A program made the position numbers and the translations under genes. Positions 1 to 6,740 of a DNA stretch of 9,797 nt are shown piece by piece. Origin of the DNA: Gammaproteobacteria bacterium (GTDB lineage: Bacteria > Pseudomonadota > Gammaproteobacteria > GCA-001735895). Within the stretch, counting starts at the first letter, position 1. Each line of letters begins with the position of its first letter. The notes under the pieces are model-generated. The model was not told the DNA's origin and did no database searches. It saw only the letters and a program-made list of their open reading frames with translations. The stretch is taken from contig JAASSH010000031.1 of the NCBI GenBank assembly GCA_021767985.1, forward strand, positions 1 to 9,797, read 5' to 3'.

Positions 1-122
1 ACTATGGGCATGGATACCGTCATGGATACCGTCATGGACACGGGCATCGACATCATCGTCGTCACAGCCATAGTCACGGCGGTTATCACCGTCCGCACAA
101 GAAGCACCGCGGGCACTGGTAA
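1..122 (+). CDS. C-terminal end of a His/Gly/Arg-rich protein (5' truncated)
   Basis: Only the last 39 codons of this gene are present; the reading frame enters from the left edge (first full codon at 3) and stops with TAA at 120-122. The visible tail is extremely biased: 14 of 39 residues are histidine, and nearly all the rest are Gly, Arg, Tyr, Ser or Lys. It begins with tandem HGYR units encoded by a 12-bp DNA repeat and ends in GHW. Such tails can bind metal ions such as Ni, Zn or Cu, or nucleic acid, but composition alone does not prove a function. The stop lies 6 nt before the start of the next gene on the same strand, so the two are probably cotranscribed. The main domain is outside the window and the family cannot be named. 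The reading is supported by the compositional bias and the tight spacing. Confidence 0.6.
   Translation, partial: YGHGYRHGYRHGHGHRHHRRHSHSHGGYHRPHKKHRGHW
9..44 (+). repeat. 12-bp tandem repeat (three units, third degenerate)
   Basis: CATGGATACCGT occurs at 9-20 and again at 21-32, followed by the related CATGGACACGGG at 33-44. The unit is a multiple of three and encodes HGYR, HGYR, HGHG in the truncated His-rich gene, so copy number can change without breaking the frame. The repeat may continue to the left of the window. Confidence 0.75.
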
Positions 123-128
123 CCGACG

Positions 129-917
129 ATGAAGACGATCGCACTTGTAATGCTGTCTGCCGCACTGCTGGCTGCAGAAACCCCGGCCCTCGCGGCCGAG
201 GTTCAGCAATCGAGCCGTTCGGCCGGCAAGCTGAAACTGGATCAGAGCATCGATCTTTCGGCCGAACTGGAGCAGCGCGACCTGGTGGTCAAGGTCAAGC
301 CGCAGGCGCCGGAAAATTACGCGGAGTCGCCATCGGCGCAGCGGTTCGAGGGCGTCGCCAATCGGCATGACCAGCTTTTTGAAATCTACGACGCCGACGT
401 GCAGTTGACCGCGGATTTCGACGGCGACGGCTACCACCATGCGCTCAACGTCGTGTTCGATGTCGACGTTAGTTACGACGCTGCCACGGTATACGCCAAG
501 CTGTACCTGAGCCGTGAAGGCGAGCCGTGGAGCCAGTACTACACCACGGATCTGTTCGACATCTATGGCGACGAGGCAGCCGACACCTACGAGGTCGCAA
601 CCGAGCTGGTCGATGGTTATGCGCCGGGTTACTACGACGTGCTGGTCGAGATATACAGCCTCGATCACGCCTACATGGTCGCCAGCGAAGTGCTCGACTA
701 TCACTACCTCGGCAAGGACATTGCGCTCGAGGCCCTTTACTGGGACGAGGTATATGTCGAAGCGTATGGCGAAGTAAGCGTCTCCTCTGGCGCCGGTAGT
801 TTTGCAACGCTATTACTGTTTTTCCTGATCATCCAGGTTGTGATCGCAGCCAGGGGAGCCCTCGCGTTAACCCCCTGTAAAAAAAGCGACGATAACAACA
901 AGAACATGCTTCCCTGA
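129..917 (+). CDS. Secreted, C-terminally anchored protein, choice-of-anchor H-like
   Basis: This is a 262-residue exported protein. Residues 1-23 form a signal peptide: basic start, hydrophobic core, and an Ala-rich cleavage site near LAA/EV. The body (about 83-190) is rich in Tyr and Asp, with FEIYDAD, a DFDGDG calcium-loop-like stretch at 96-101, LYLSREGEPW, YYTTD and IYGD. These phrases resemble the proteins NCBI calls choice-of-anchor H, whose function is not established; this match is from memory. The C-terminus has SSGAGS (219-224), a hydrophobic helix (226-240) and an arginine, reminiscent of GlyGly-CTERM/rhombosortase sorting signals. Unusually, about 20 polar residues follow instead of a short basic end. 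It probably sits at the cell surface or in the envelope. It follows the His-rich gene by 6 nt and is closed by a terminator at 955-1010. ATG 129 is chosen because the signal peptide starts there. Confidence 0.75.
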   Translation: MKTIALVMLSAALLAAETPALAAEVQQSSRSAGKLKLDQSIDLSAELEQRDLVVKVKPQAPENYAESPSAQRFEGVANRHDQLFEIYDADVQLTADFDGDGYHHALNVVFDVDVSYDAATVYAKLYLSREGEPWSQYYTTDLFDIYGDEAADTYEVATELVDGYAPGYYDVLVEIYSLDHAYMVASEVLDYHYLGKDIALEALYWDEVYVEAYGEVSVSSGAGSFATLLLFFLIIQVVIAARGALALTPCKKSDDNNKNMLP

Positions 918-937
918 GCTGCGGTCCTTTCTCCCCC

Positions 938-951
938 GGCGCGTCAGCGCC
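938..951 (+). repeat. Small hairpin GGCGC-GTCA-GCGCC
   Basis: A perfect 5-bp stem with a 4-nt loop lies in the 3' untranslated region, just ahead of the terminator stem. It has no U tract of its own and may simply add 3'-end stability to the transcript. Confidence 0.4.
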
Positions 952-954
952 ATG

Positions 955-1010
955 CCCCGAGGAGGGCGTCATCCTCGAGTGGTCTAGCCCACCGCTCGGG
1001 GATTTTTTTT
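955..1010 (+). terminator. Rho-independent terminator of the anchored-protein gene
   Basis: CCCCGAG (955-961) pairs perfectly with CTCGGGG (995-1001) and is followed after one A by eight T residues (1003-1010). Inside the 33-nt loop GGGC (964-967) can pair with GCCC (987-990). A competing hairpin, GAGGA (959-963) with TCCTC (972-976), would break the outer stem. The location, 38 nt after the stop codon, fits termination of the first transcription unit. Confidence 0.75.
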
Positions 1011-1075
1011 GCCCGCATTCTCGCCTTGGCGAAATGCTGCATCCCGCGGTCTGGTCACAGGATTAGAAATAACAC

Positions 1076-1095
1076 CGGGTCAGATCAATGACCCG
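1076..1095. repeat. Perfect inverted repeat upstream of the acyltransferase gene
   Basis: CGGGTCA (1076-1082) and TGACCCG (1089-1095) are perfect 7-bp arms around a 6-bp centre, 51 nt before the GTG at 1147. No T run follows, so it is not an intrinsic terminator. It could be an operator or a leader hairpin. A second short dyad, TCGCC-TT-GGCGA, lies at 1021-1032. I found no convincing sigma-70 promoter in 1011-1146. Confidence 0.4.
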
Positions 1096-1146
1096 ATGCC
1101 GTATCCTGTTTAAACTTGGCAATGTGATGTTCGCTAAAACAAGACG

Positions 1147-2469
1147 GTGAACCGGATGCGACTGTGGAAGATAGCGGCTGAAATGGCGGCACAAACGCCG
1201 CCGGAACGAAATCGATATGTCGATTTCCTGCGGGCGGCCTCGATCGTCGTCGTGATCCTGGGTCACTGGCTCATGGCAACGGTTTACTACGACAACGGTA
1301 CGCTCACCAGCCAGCATATTTTCAGACTGTTACCGGCGACACAATGGCTAACATGGATTTTCCAGGTCATGCCGGTCTTTTTTATCGTCGGCGGTTACTC
1401 CAACGCGGTTTCACTTGAGAGTGCGCAACGCAGGGGCGTCGGATATGCCGGCTGGTTGGCGACGCGACTTTACCGCCTGGCGGTGCCGTTACTGGTTCTG
1501 ATCTTTACCTGGACTGCCCTCTCGCTAATCATGCGTTTTCTCGATGTCAGTCCCGAGGTGATTCAGCTGGCCACCAGGGCGTCGTTAATCCCGACCTGGT
1601 TTCTCGCGATTTACATCATGGTGGTGATACTGGCGCCAGTCGCTTATCGCTTCTGGAAAAGACTCGGGTTCGTATCATTCTGGATTCTGGTGGCGCTGGC
1701 GATTGTTATGGACGTCGCCTTTTTTGCGGCGCGCATCCAATGGCCCGGCTGGAGCAGCTACTTCTGGGTCTGGCTCGCGATACACAGCCTGGGATTCGTC
1801 TGGCGGGATGCGCGTATCGGGTCGCCGCGGCAGTTGCTGACGGTGTCGGCGCTCGCGCTCGGCGCCATGTGGCTGCTGGTTTTTTACGGTCCTTATCCGT
1901 TGGCGATGGTCGGTTCCCCCGACCAGGTCCTGTCGAATACGACGCCGCCGAAGATCACCTTGGTCGCGCTTGGCCTGTTCCAGTTCGGAGTGTTACTGGC
2001 GATGGAGAAACCGATGCGGCGCAAGCTGGCGAATCCGCGCCTGTGGACCGCGACCGTGCTGATAAACAGCATGATCATGAGTATCTACCTGTGGCATATC
2101 ACGGTAATGATCGTATTAATCGCGGTGCTGTACCTGGCAGGCGGTATGGGTCTGGGTCTCGAACCGGTAACCCTGCACTGGTGGTTGGCGCGCCCGCCCT
2201 GGATAGCGCTTATGCTGTGCCTGCTGCTGCCCCTGGCGCTGCTGCTATCGCCGCTGGAAAGGCTTTCCCGAAATCCCGAATTGCCGGTACTGTCGCCCGT
2301 GCGCCAGGTAACCGGCGCCGCGCTGATATGTCTCGGGATCGCGCTGCTGGCTTACTTTGGATACGCCGGCGGGCCGCTGCCGTGGTTCGATGTCATACCG
2401 TTTACGCTGATTGTTGCGGGTACGTTCGTCAGCGGTTTAGTGCCCGGGCTCGGACGCAAGCCCGCCTGA
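1147..2469 (+). CDS. Acyltransferase 3 family integral membrane protein
   Basis: This 440-residue polytopic membrane protein has about 12 hydrophobic segments, including roughly 30-48, 66-88, 109-130, 151-168, 176-195, 228-247, 268-286, 302-330, 351-368, 386-404 and 416-432. The N-terminal RYVDFLRA...GHW pattern (Arg29 and His40), FFIVGG at 78-83 and YLWH at 314-317 are typical of acyltransferase family 3, which moves acyl groups onto carbohydrates or lipids at the inner membrane. The donor and acceptor cannot be told here. The track-style start is GTG at 1147; an in-frame ATG at 1156 is equally possible because neither has a clear Shine-Dalgarno sequence. It stands alone, with a terminator upstream and a convergent gene ending 4 nt after its stop. 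No sugar or lipid genes lie beside it to indicate a substrate. Confidence 0.8.
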   Translation: MNRMRLWKIAAEMAAQTPPERNRYVDFLRAASIVVVILGHWLMATVYYDNGTLTSQHIFRLLPATQWLTWIFQVMPVFFIVGGYSNAVSLESAQRRGVGYAGWLATRLYRLAVPLLVLIFTWTALSLIMRFLDVSPEVIQLATRASLIPTWFLAIYIMVVILAPVAYRFWKRLGFVSFWILVALAIVMDVAFFAARIQWPGWSSYFWVWLAIHSLGFVWRDARIGSPRQLLTVSALALGAMWLLVFYGPYPLAMVGSPDQVLSNTTPPKITLVALGLFQFGVLLAMEKPMRRKLANPRLWTATVLINSMIMSIYLWHITVMIVLIAVLYLAGGMGLGLEPVTLHWWLARPPWIALMLCLLLPLALLLSPLERLSRNPELPVLSPVRQVTGAALICLGIALLAYFGYAGGPLPWFDVIPFTLIVAGTFVSGLVPGLGRKPA

Positions 2470-2473
2470 CTGC

Positions 2474-2917
2474 CTAAGGCGACGAATCGTCCGGCACTTC
2501 GCGCTGGAAGCGCTGCGCCAACAGGTGCTGGATCGCATGGCAATCTTCGCGGCTGGCCCAGCCCAGGCTGATAACCTCGTTCTTGACTTTACCGTCCGCG
2601 AGCAGCGTCAGGGTTACCGCCCGCATCGACGGCTCGGCCCGGTAAATGTCGTCGGCGGCGTAAAACTTGCCGCAGCTGAGACCGCTCGCATCGAGTACCA
2701 GGCGCGGCGTACTCCAGCGCCGGCGGGCAAAGCGCAGCGCCATCAGGGTGGTGATCGCAAACACGATATAGTGCGGCAGCACCGGTGGCCAGGGCCAGGC
2801 GCCGAGCAGGTAGAGCAGCACCGGGGCGATCGCGATGTTGACCGCCAGGTGAATCAGGCGCGGCCTGCTCGAGTAAAAAACCTGCGGCTCCTCCGCTGGA
2901 TCTGGCGCTTCGCTCAT
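2474..2917 (-). CDS. Small two-helix membrane protein coupled to aceK
   Basis: I do not recognise this 147-residue protein. It has a short acidic N-terminus, two likely transmembrane helices (about 21-40 and 47-64), an RFARRRW basic stretch, and then a roughly 80-residue soluble domain (PRLVLDASGLSCGKFYAADDI...) with alternating strands and a final helix. That layout resembles small bacterial PH-like membrane proteins, but this is only a structural impression. The basic stretch after helix 2 suggests the C-terminal domain is cytoplasmic. Its ATG overlaps the aceK stop in an ATGA at 2914-2917, so it is very likely translated together with aceK as the last gene of that minus-strand operon. It ends 4 nt from the convergent acyltransferase gene, and no intrinsic terminator is visible between them. 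Confidence 0.7.
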   Translation of the reverse strand: MSEAPDPAEEPQVFYSSRPRLIHLAVNIAIAPVLLYLLGAWPWPPVLPHYIVFAITTLMALRFARRRWSTPRLVLDASGLSCGKFYAADDIYRAEPSMRAVTLTLLADGKVKNEVISLGWASREDCHAIQHLLAQRFQREVPDDSSP

Positions 2918-4695
2918 GCTCGACCCAGCCTGCAGGTGTCGGGATAAACCTTGATCGCCGGAACCTGGTTCTGGCGTAATTCGTACTGCAGGTTTTCCCA
3001 GTATCCGGTGGTCAGCAAATCGCCGTGATAATTGCGAAACATCTGGCGCTGCTCGCGGTCGCGGATACAGAGCCCGGCTTCTACTTCTTCGGGCAGGAAG
3101 ATGACACCGTCTTCGAAATACCAGTCCGGAATGTCTTCCTCGCCGTCGAAGCGATCCAGGTTACTGCGAATCTTGACGTCGACCATGACTTCGAGCGCGT
3201 CGTAATCGAACAGGTAAACCTTGAGGAAATGGCTGACACCATAGTTACGCGCGTCCAGATCCTTGTTGAATATATTGGCGGCGGCATTGTTTTTGATGCA
3301 GTCGCCGAGACTCTCGATCACGTAACGCACCTGCCTTTCGTCGGCGTTCTCCAGGAATACCGGCAGTGGCGTCATGCGCGGCTGCGCGATCAGGTATTTG
3401 AAGACCACGGCGTCACCGTGCAGCGACACGGTCTCGCTGGCTTCCGACAGCAACTCGGCAAGCAGTCCGGGCGAAAACAGTTCCTTTTCGAGCGCGATGT
3501 TGAAGTAATTGATGTTGTCGAGCATGCTGCCGGTACGGTTGATTTCGTGTACACGACTGTATTTTTGCTTGACCGAATCGATACCTTCGAACTCGCCCCA
3601 CTTGTAGCCGCTGGTCGGATGATTGCGAATCACCTTCAGATTGTAGGCCGACTGCGGTCCGGCGAAACCGATCGCCACCGTGCCCGGTTCGCCGATAGCG
3701 TTATCGAGCACGCCGCCGCTGTCTTCCAGCTCCTGTTTGAGTTCCTTGATGACCGCGACCTTGCCGACGTGGTTGTAGCCGATGGTCGAGTAATGCAAAC
3801 CCAGCGCGCGATGCGGCATCAACGAATGCAGGTAGGCGCTGAGCTCGTGGTAATAGCGCGTGGTGACGTGAAAGTTTGCCAGTGTCGAGCTGAACAGGTT
3901 GTGCGCCAGATGCTCGTCGAGAATCACGGCGTCGCAATAGATGCCGTCGGACCCGTTGAGCAGCGCAATGATCAGCGGCGCGTAACTGTCGTCGTCGAAC
4001 CTGATTTTGCCGACCAGGTAGGCACCGCGGTTGCGGAAAAAACCGGCATCGATCATTTCGATGCTCGTAATGTCGCGGTCGCGCCTGCGGGCCAGGCGAT
4101 TGATACGCCTGGCGATGGCGAGGGCGTCGCCGTCGATATCCCGGTAGGCGACCGAAAACTCCGGAATCTGCAGAAATTCGGCAACCTGGTCGGCGGACAC
4201 GGTCGCGTCGACCTCGAATTTCCGCAATAGCCCCGCCGGATACTGCTCGCTGTTCTCTATCGAGCCCCAGAACGCGTACTCGACCGGTTTCCATTCGTCG
4301 CGGTAGACGATGCGCCGAATCGAGTGCATGAACGCGTAAGCCACGTCCGACTCGTAACGGTTTTCCACCATGCGCCAGAAGCGCGCCTCGAGCTGGTTCA
4401 GGAAACTGGCGTCGACCGAAACGTTCGGCTGGATCGCTTTGAGATAGGCGCCCATGCGATGGATGTAGGAACTGTACAGCGACAGGCGATACCGGCTCAG
4501 CCAGATCGAGGTGCTGTGGTGCTGCTGCTCGAACGCGGTCTTTGCCTGGTATGGTACTCCGAGGAACTCGGTATAAAACTGCTCGAACTGCGCCAGCACC
4601 CACTCGGCGGTCATGCGGATGCGGTCTTCGCGCCGGGCGGCACCGACCATGCGGAAGGTGAATTGCTCCTGATCGATACCGATTGCCAGGGCCAT
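2914..4695 (-). CDS. aceK: Isocitrate dehydrogenase kinase/phosphatase (AceK)
   Basis: AceK phosphorylates isocitrate dehydrogenase to switch it off and dephosphorylates it again, directing isocitrate to the glyoxylate bypass or the TCA cycle. The 593-residue product is close to the E. coli length (578). By alignment from memory, FFRNRGAYLVGK (219-230) matches the FYRNKAAWLVGK region of the regulatory domain. Lys354 in LKVIRN matches the ATP-binding lysine of FKVIKD, and Asp393 matches the aspartate needed for phosphatase activity. AAANIFNKD...RN (471-484) supplies the catalytic Asp479 and Asn484, and FDYD (496-499) the metal-binding acids. The stretch before Lys354 (FAGPQSAYN) differs clearly from the FTLPGFDRV of E. 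coli, so this is a divergent member, but all key residues are present. It lies 20 nt downstream of the FAH-family gene and not next to aceB or aceA. No strong Shine-Dalgarno sequence precedes ATG 4695. Confidence 0.9.
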   Translation of the reverse strand: MALAIGIDQEQFTFRMVGAARREDRIRMTAEWVLAQFEQFYTEFLGVPYQAKTAFEQQHHSTSIWLSRYRLSLYSSYIHRMGAYLKAIQPNVSVDASFLNQLEARFWRMVENRYESDVAYAFMHSIRRIVYRDEWKPVEYAFWGSIENSEQYPAGLLRKFEVDATVSADQVAEFLQIPEFSVAYRDIDGDALAIARRINRLARRRDRDITSIEMIDAGFFRNRGAYLVGKIRFDDDSYAPLIIALLNGSDGIYCDAVILDEHLAHNLFSSTLANFHVTTRYYHELSAYLHSLMPHRALGLHYSTIGYNHVGKVAVIKELKQELEDSGGVLDNAIGEPGTVAIGFAGPQSAYNLKVIRNHPTSGYKWGEFEGIDSVKQKYSRVHEINRTGSMLDNINYFNIALEKELFSPGLLAELLSEASETVSLHGDAVVFKYLIAQPRMTPLPVFLENADERQVRYVIESLGDCIKNNAAANIFNKDLDARNYGVSHFLKVYLFDYDALEVMVDVKIRSNLDRFDGEEDIPDWYFEDGVIFLPEEVEAGLCIRDREQRQMFRNYHGDLLTTGYWENLQYELRQNQVPAIKVYPDTCRLGRA

Positions 4696-4715
4696 CCGGG
4701 GAAACCGCTTGCGAC

Positions 4716-5495
4716 CTACTCGGGGAAGTCGTCGAAATGGTTAACCAGCGTGCCGATTCCCGGGATCGAGACCTGTATCTCGGTGCCGGGTTTCATCGTG
4801 CGCGCGCCGACCGAGGTGCCGCAGCAGATCAGGTCGCCTGGCACCAGGGTCTGGTATTCTGAAATCATCGCGACGATTTGCTGCGGGCTGTAAATCATGT
4901 CGGCCACCGGGTAATCCTGGCGGGTTTCGCCGTTCTGGATCGCGAGGATGTTGAGCCCGGCGGGATCGATCTCGGTATTGATACAGGGGCCGAGCGGGGT
5001 AAACGTGTCATAGCCCTTGCTGCGGGTCCACTGCTGGAAAGCCTTGTCCTCGAACAGGAATTCGATCGCGGTCACGTCGTTGACGCAGGTGTAGCCGAAA
5101 ATATGCTCGTCCGCCTGCTGCGCGCTGATATTGCTGCAGCGGCGGCCGATGACGATGCCGAGTTCGGCCTCGAAGATGACGCGTCCCTGGTGACCCCGCG
5201 GGCGATAAATCATTTCATTGGGGCCGATGACGCTGGTCACCGGTTTCATGAAATACAGCGGTGTGACCGGAATCGTCTGGCCTTCGGCCGCGGCGCGCTG
5301 ATGGAAGTTGTTCCATAGCGCCAGGATAGAATTCGGCGTACAGGGCGCGAGCAGCTCGACCTCGGACAGCGAGGCGCGTTCCCCCGTCAATACCGGCTCT
5401 TCGAACAGGCCGTTGCTGCAAATTGCGATTTCGTCACCCTCGAGCATGCCCAGGTGCGTGTTGTCATTGCGCTTGAAGCGTACCCAGCTAGTCAT
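4716..5495 (-). CDS. Fumarylacetoacetate hydrolase superfamily enzyme
   Basis: This 259-residue protein has the FAH fold: a short N-terminal domain (1-50) and a catalytic domain. FEAELGIVIGR (108-118) supplies metal-binding Glu109 and Glu111, and VNDVTA (138-143) supplies Asp140; this E-x-E...D triad binds Mg or Mn. PGDLICCGT (219-227) and the GTEIQVSIPGIGTL end are also typical. Family members cleave C-C bonds in 1,3-diketo acids, isomerise 2-oxo-hept-3-ene-dioate, or decarboxylate or tautomerise oxaloacetate (FAHD1). The lid His and Glu of FAHD1 (NY-x2-H-x2-E) are not at matching spacing in NNFHQRAAAEG (62-72), so the substrate is uncertain. It heads the minus-strand operon with aceK, which favours a role near central carboxylate metabolism. 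No obvious Shine-Dalgarno sequence is seen before ATG 5495. Confidence 0.85.
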   Translation of the reverse strand: MTSWVRFKRNDNTHLGMLEGDEIAICSNGLFEEPVLTGERASLSEVELLAPCTPNSILALWNNFHQRAAAEGQTIPVTPLYFMKPVTSVIGPNEMIYRPRGHQGRVIFEAELGIVIGRRCSNISAQQADEHIFGYTCVNDVTAIEFLFEDKAFQQWTRSKGYDTFTPLGPCINTEIDPAGLNILAIQNGETRQDYPVADMIYSPQQIVAMISEYQTLVPGDLICCGTSVGARTMKPGTEIQVSIPGIGTLVNHFDDFPE

Positions 5496-5606
5496 TGTTT
5501 TATGTTCACGCGGTTAACTAAAGAGGGCGCGGAATCTATCACATGCAGCGACAAAATTGAATTTGGTTTGGATTCGGGGCGCTACCCGGCGGGCCGCGAT
5601 CATAAG

Positions 5607-5632
5607 AATTTCGTATGCATCGATATGAAATT
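5607..5632. promoter_or_regulatory. Imperfect 26-bp dyad, possible regulator binding site
   Basis: AATTTCGTAT (5607-5616) and ATATGAAATT (5623-5632) are inverted copies matching at 9 of 10 positions, around a 6-bp centre GCATCG. The dyad lies about 94 nt upstream of the panE-like start and 112 nt upstream of the FAH-family start. Its centre would be near -75 relative to the candidate panE-side promoter, a position common for activators. No intrinsic terminator follows it. Confidence 0.45.
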
Positions 5633-5658
5633 TAATCCTAACTATTTGACCGCTTGCG

Positions 5659-5688
5659 TGGACGCAATATCGATCTATGACGTAGAAT
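5659..5688 (+). promoter_or_regulatory. Candidate sigma-70 promoter for the panE-like gene
   Basis: TGGACG (5659-5664, 4 of 6 to TTGACA) is separated by 18 bp from TAGAAT (5683-5688, 5 of 6 to TATAAT). The predicted start would give a 5' leader of about 30 nt before ATG 5726. The -35 box is weak, which fits a promoter that needs an activator, but this is a prediction only. Confidence 0.35.
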
Positions 5689-5715
5689 GCGCCGGTTTTT
5701 CACCCCATGAACCGT

Positions 5716-5719
5716 GAGG
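5716..5719 (+). promoter_or_regulatory. Shine-Dalgarno GAGG that sets the panE-like start
   Basis: GAGG lies 6 nt before ATG 5726. The longest open frame begins at an in-frame GTG at 5714, but that codon overlaps this ribosome binding site, and the protein from ATG 5726 starts exactly at the first Rossmann strand (MKVCVVGAG). The ATG is therefore the better start. Confidence 0.75.
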
Positions 5720-5725
5720 TTAATA

Positions 5726-6730
5726 ATGAAAGTTTGCGTGGTTGGAGCGGGCGCAATCGGCGGCATGATGGCGGCAAAGCTGGCCCGGGCGGGCCACGAA
5801 ATGTCGGTTATCGCGCGCGGCGCGCACCTGGATGCGATCCAGACTAATGGCCTGAAGTACATCGAAGACGGCGAGGAGCTCGTCATTACCGACATTGTCG
5901 CGACTGCCGATATGACAGAGATTAGCGGCCAGGACCTGGTGCTGCTCGGCGTCAAGGCCCACCAGATCGAGCCGATCGCCGACAAGCTGATGGGTATGCT
6001 GTCCGAAACCGGTGTTATCGTCACGCTGCAAAACGGCATTCCGTGGTGGTATTTCCAGAAGCTGCCGGGTGAGTACGAAAACAGTATCGTCCGCACTGTC
6101 GACCCGAACGGCACCATCGCCGCGGCGATCGATCCCGATCGCATCATCGGCTGCATCGCGTTTCCGGCCGCCACCATCGACGCGCCCGGCGTGATTCGTC
6201 ATATCGAGGGTCAGCGTTACCCGGTGGGCGAACTCGACGGTTCCGAGTCCGAGCGTGTCAAAGCCATTAGCGAGGCTTTTGTCGGTGCCGGTTTCAAATC
6301 CTTCGTGCTGCCTGATATTCGTTCCGAGATCTGGCTCAAGCTTTGGGGCAACCTGTCGTTCAATCCGATCAGCGCATTGACCCATGCGACGCTGGTCGAC
6401 ATTTGCCAGTTTCCGCAAACCCGCGCGCTGGCAGCGCAGATGATGACCGAGGCGCAGCAAATCGCCGAAAAGCTCGGCGCCAGTTTCCGCGTTTCGCTCG
6501 AGCGTCGCATCGAGGGCGCCGAAAACGTCGGCAAGCACAAGACTTCGATGCTGCAGGATCTCGAGGTCGGCAAGGCGCTCGAAATCGACGGCATGCTGGG
6601 CGTCGTGATCGAGCTCGGCGAACAAACCCAAACCCCGACCCCGGCGATGAACACCGTGTTCGCGCTGGTCAGCCTGCTCAACAAGACGGCACAGGAAGAG
6701 GGCCTTAAAATAGCCGGTCAACCGGTATAA
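5726..6730 (+). CDS. Ketopantoate reductase family (ApbA/PanE-like) dehydrogenase
   Basis: This 334-residue protein is an NADPH-type 2-hydroxyacid dehydrogenase of the PanE/ApbA family, which reduces 2-dehydropantoate to pantoate in pantothenate synthesis. It starts with the nucleotide-binding GAGAIGG (7-13) and keeps KAH (77-79) and QNG (102-104). The catalytic pattern K205-x3-N209-x3-N213 ([13 protein letters not shown]) and [16 protein letters not shown] (274-289) are also family hallmarks. It is about 30 residues longer than E. coli PanE (303) and has a PWWYF insertion-like motif (106-110) that I associate with paralogues of unclear substrate. It also sits beside an FAH-family gene and not beside panB or panC. 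It may reduce another 2-oxo acid, so I give no gene symbol. It is monocistronic, closed by the terminator at 6782-6807. Confidence 0.85.
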   Translation: MKVCVVGAGAIGGMMAAKLARAGHEMSVIARGAHLDAIQTNGLKYIEDGEELVITDIVATADMTEISGQDLVLLGVKAHQIEPIADKLMGMLSETGVIVTLQNGIPWWYFQKLPGEYENSIVRTVDPNGTIAAAIDPDRIIGCIAFPAATIDAPGVIRHIEGQRYPVGELDGSESERVKAISEAFVGAGFKSFVLPDIRSEIWLKLWGNLSFNPISALTHATLVDICQFPQTRALAAQMMTEAQQIAEKLGASFRVSLERRIEGAENVGKHKTSMLQDLEVGKALEIDGMLGVVIELGEQTQTPTPAMNTVFALVSLLNKTAQEEGLKIAGQPV

Positions 6731-6740
6731 CTATTTAAAT

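Larger units (their letters stand above)
5496..5725. promoter_or_regulatory. Divergent control region between the FAH-aceK operon and the panE-like gene
   Basis: These 230 bp separate two diverging transcription units and are visibly more AT-rich than the genes. They hold a 26-bp imperfect dyad (5607-5632) and a candidate promoter for the plus-strand gene (5659-5688). For the minus-strand operon I found only weak promoter-like matches and no confident -35/-10 pair. No convincing small ORF was found here. Confidence 0.6.

Noticed and set aside
3025..4230. A 401-codon open frame on the plus strand, antisense to aceK
   Set aside because: It lies entirely inside aceK on the other strand, its translation has no recognisable domain, and long antisense frames are common opposite GC-rich genes. 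The aceK reading has clear family residues.
5454..5717. Open frames through the FAH/panE-like intergenic region
   Set aside because: Frames at 5454-5717 and 5638-6177 overlap start regions of both genes and lack ribosome binding sites. The region is better explained as divergent control DNA.
5720..6721. A 333-codon open frame on the minus strand, antisense to the panE-like gene
   Set aside because: It mirrors the panE-like gene almost exactly and encodes a low-information product without motifs, while the plus-strand frame has all PanE-family hallmarks and a ribosome binding site.
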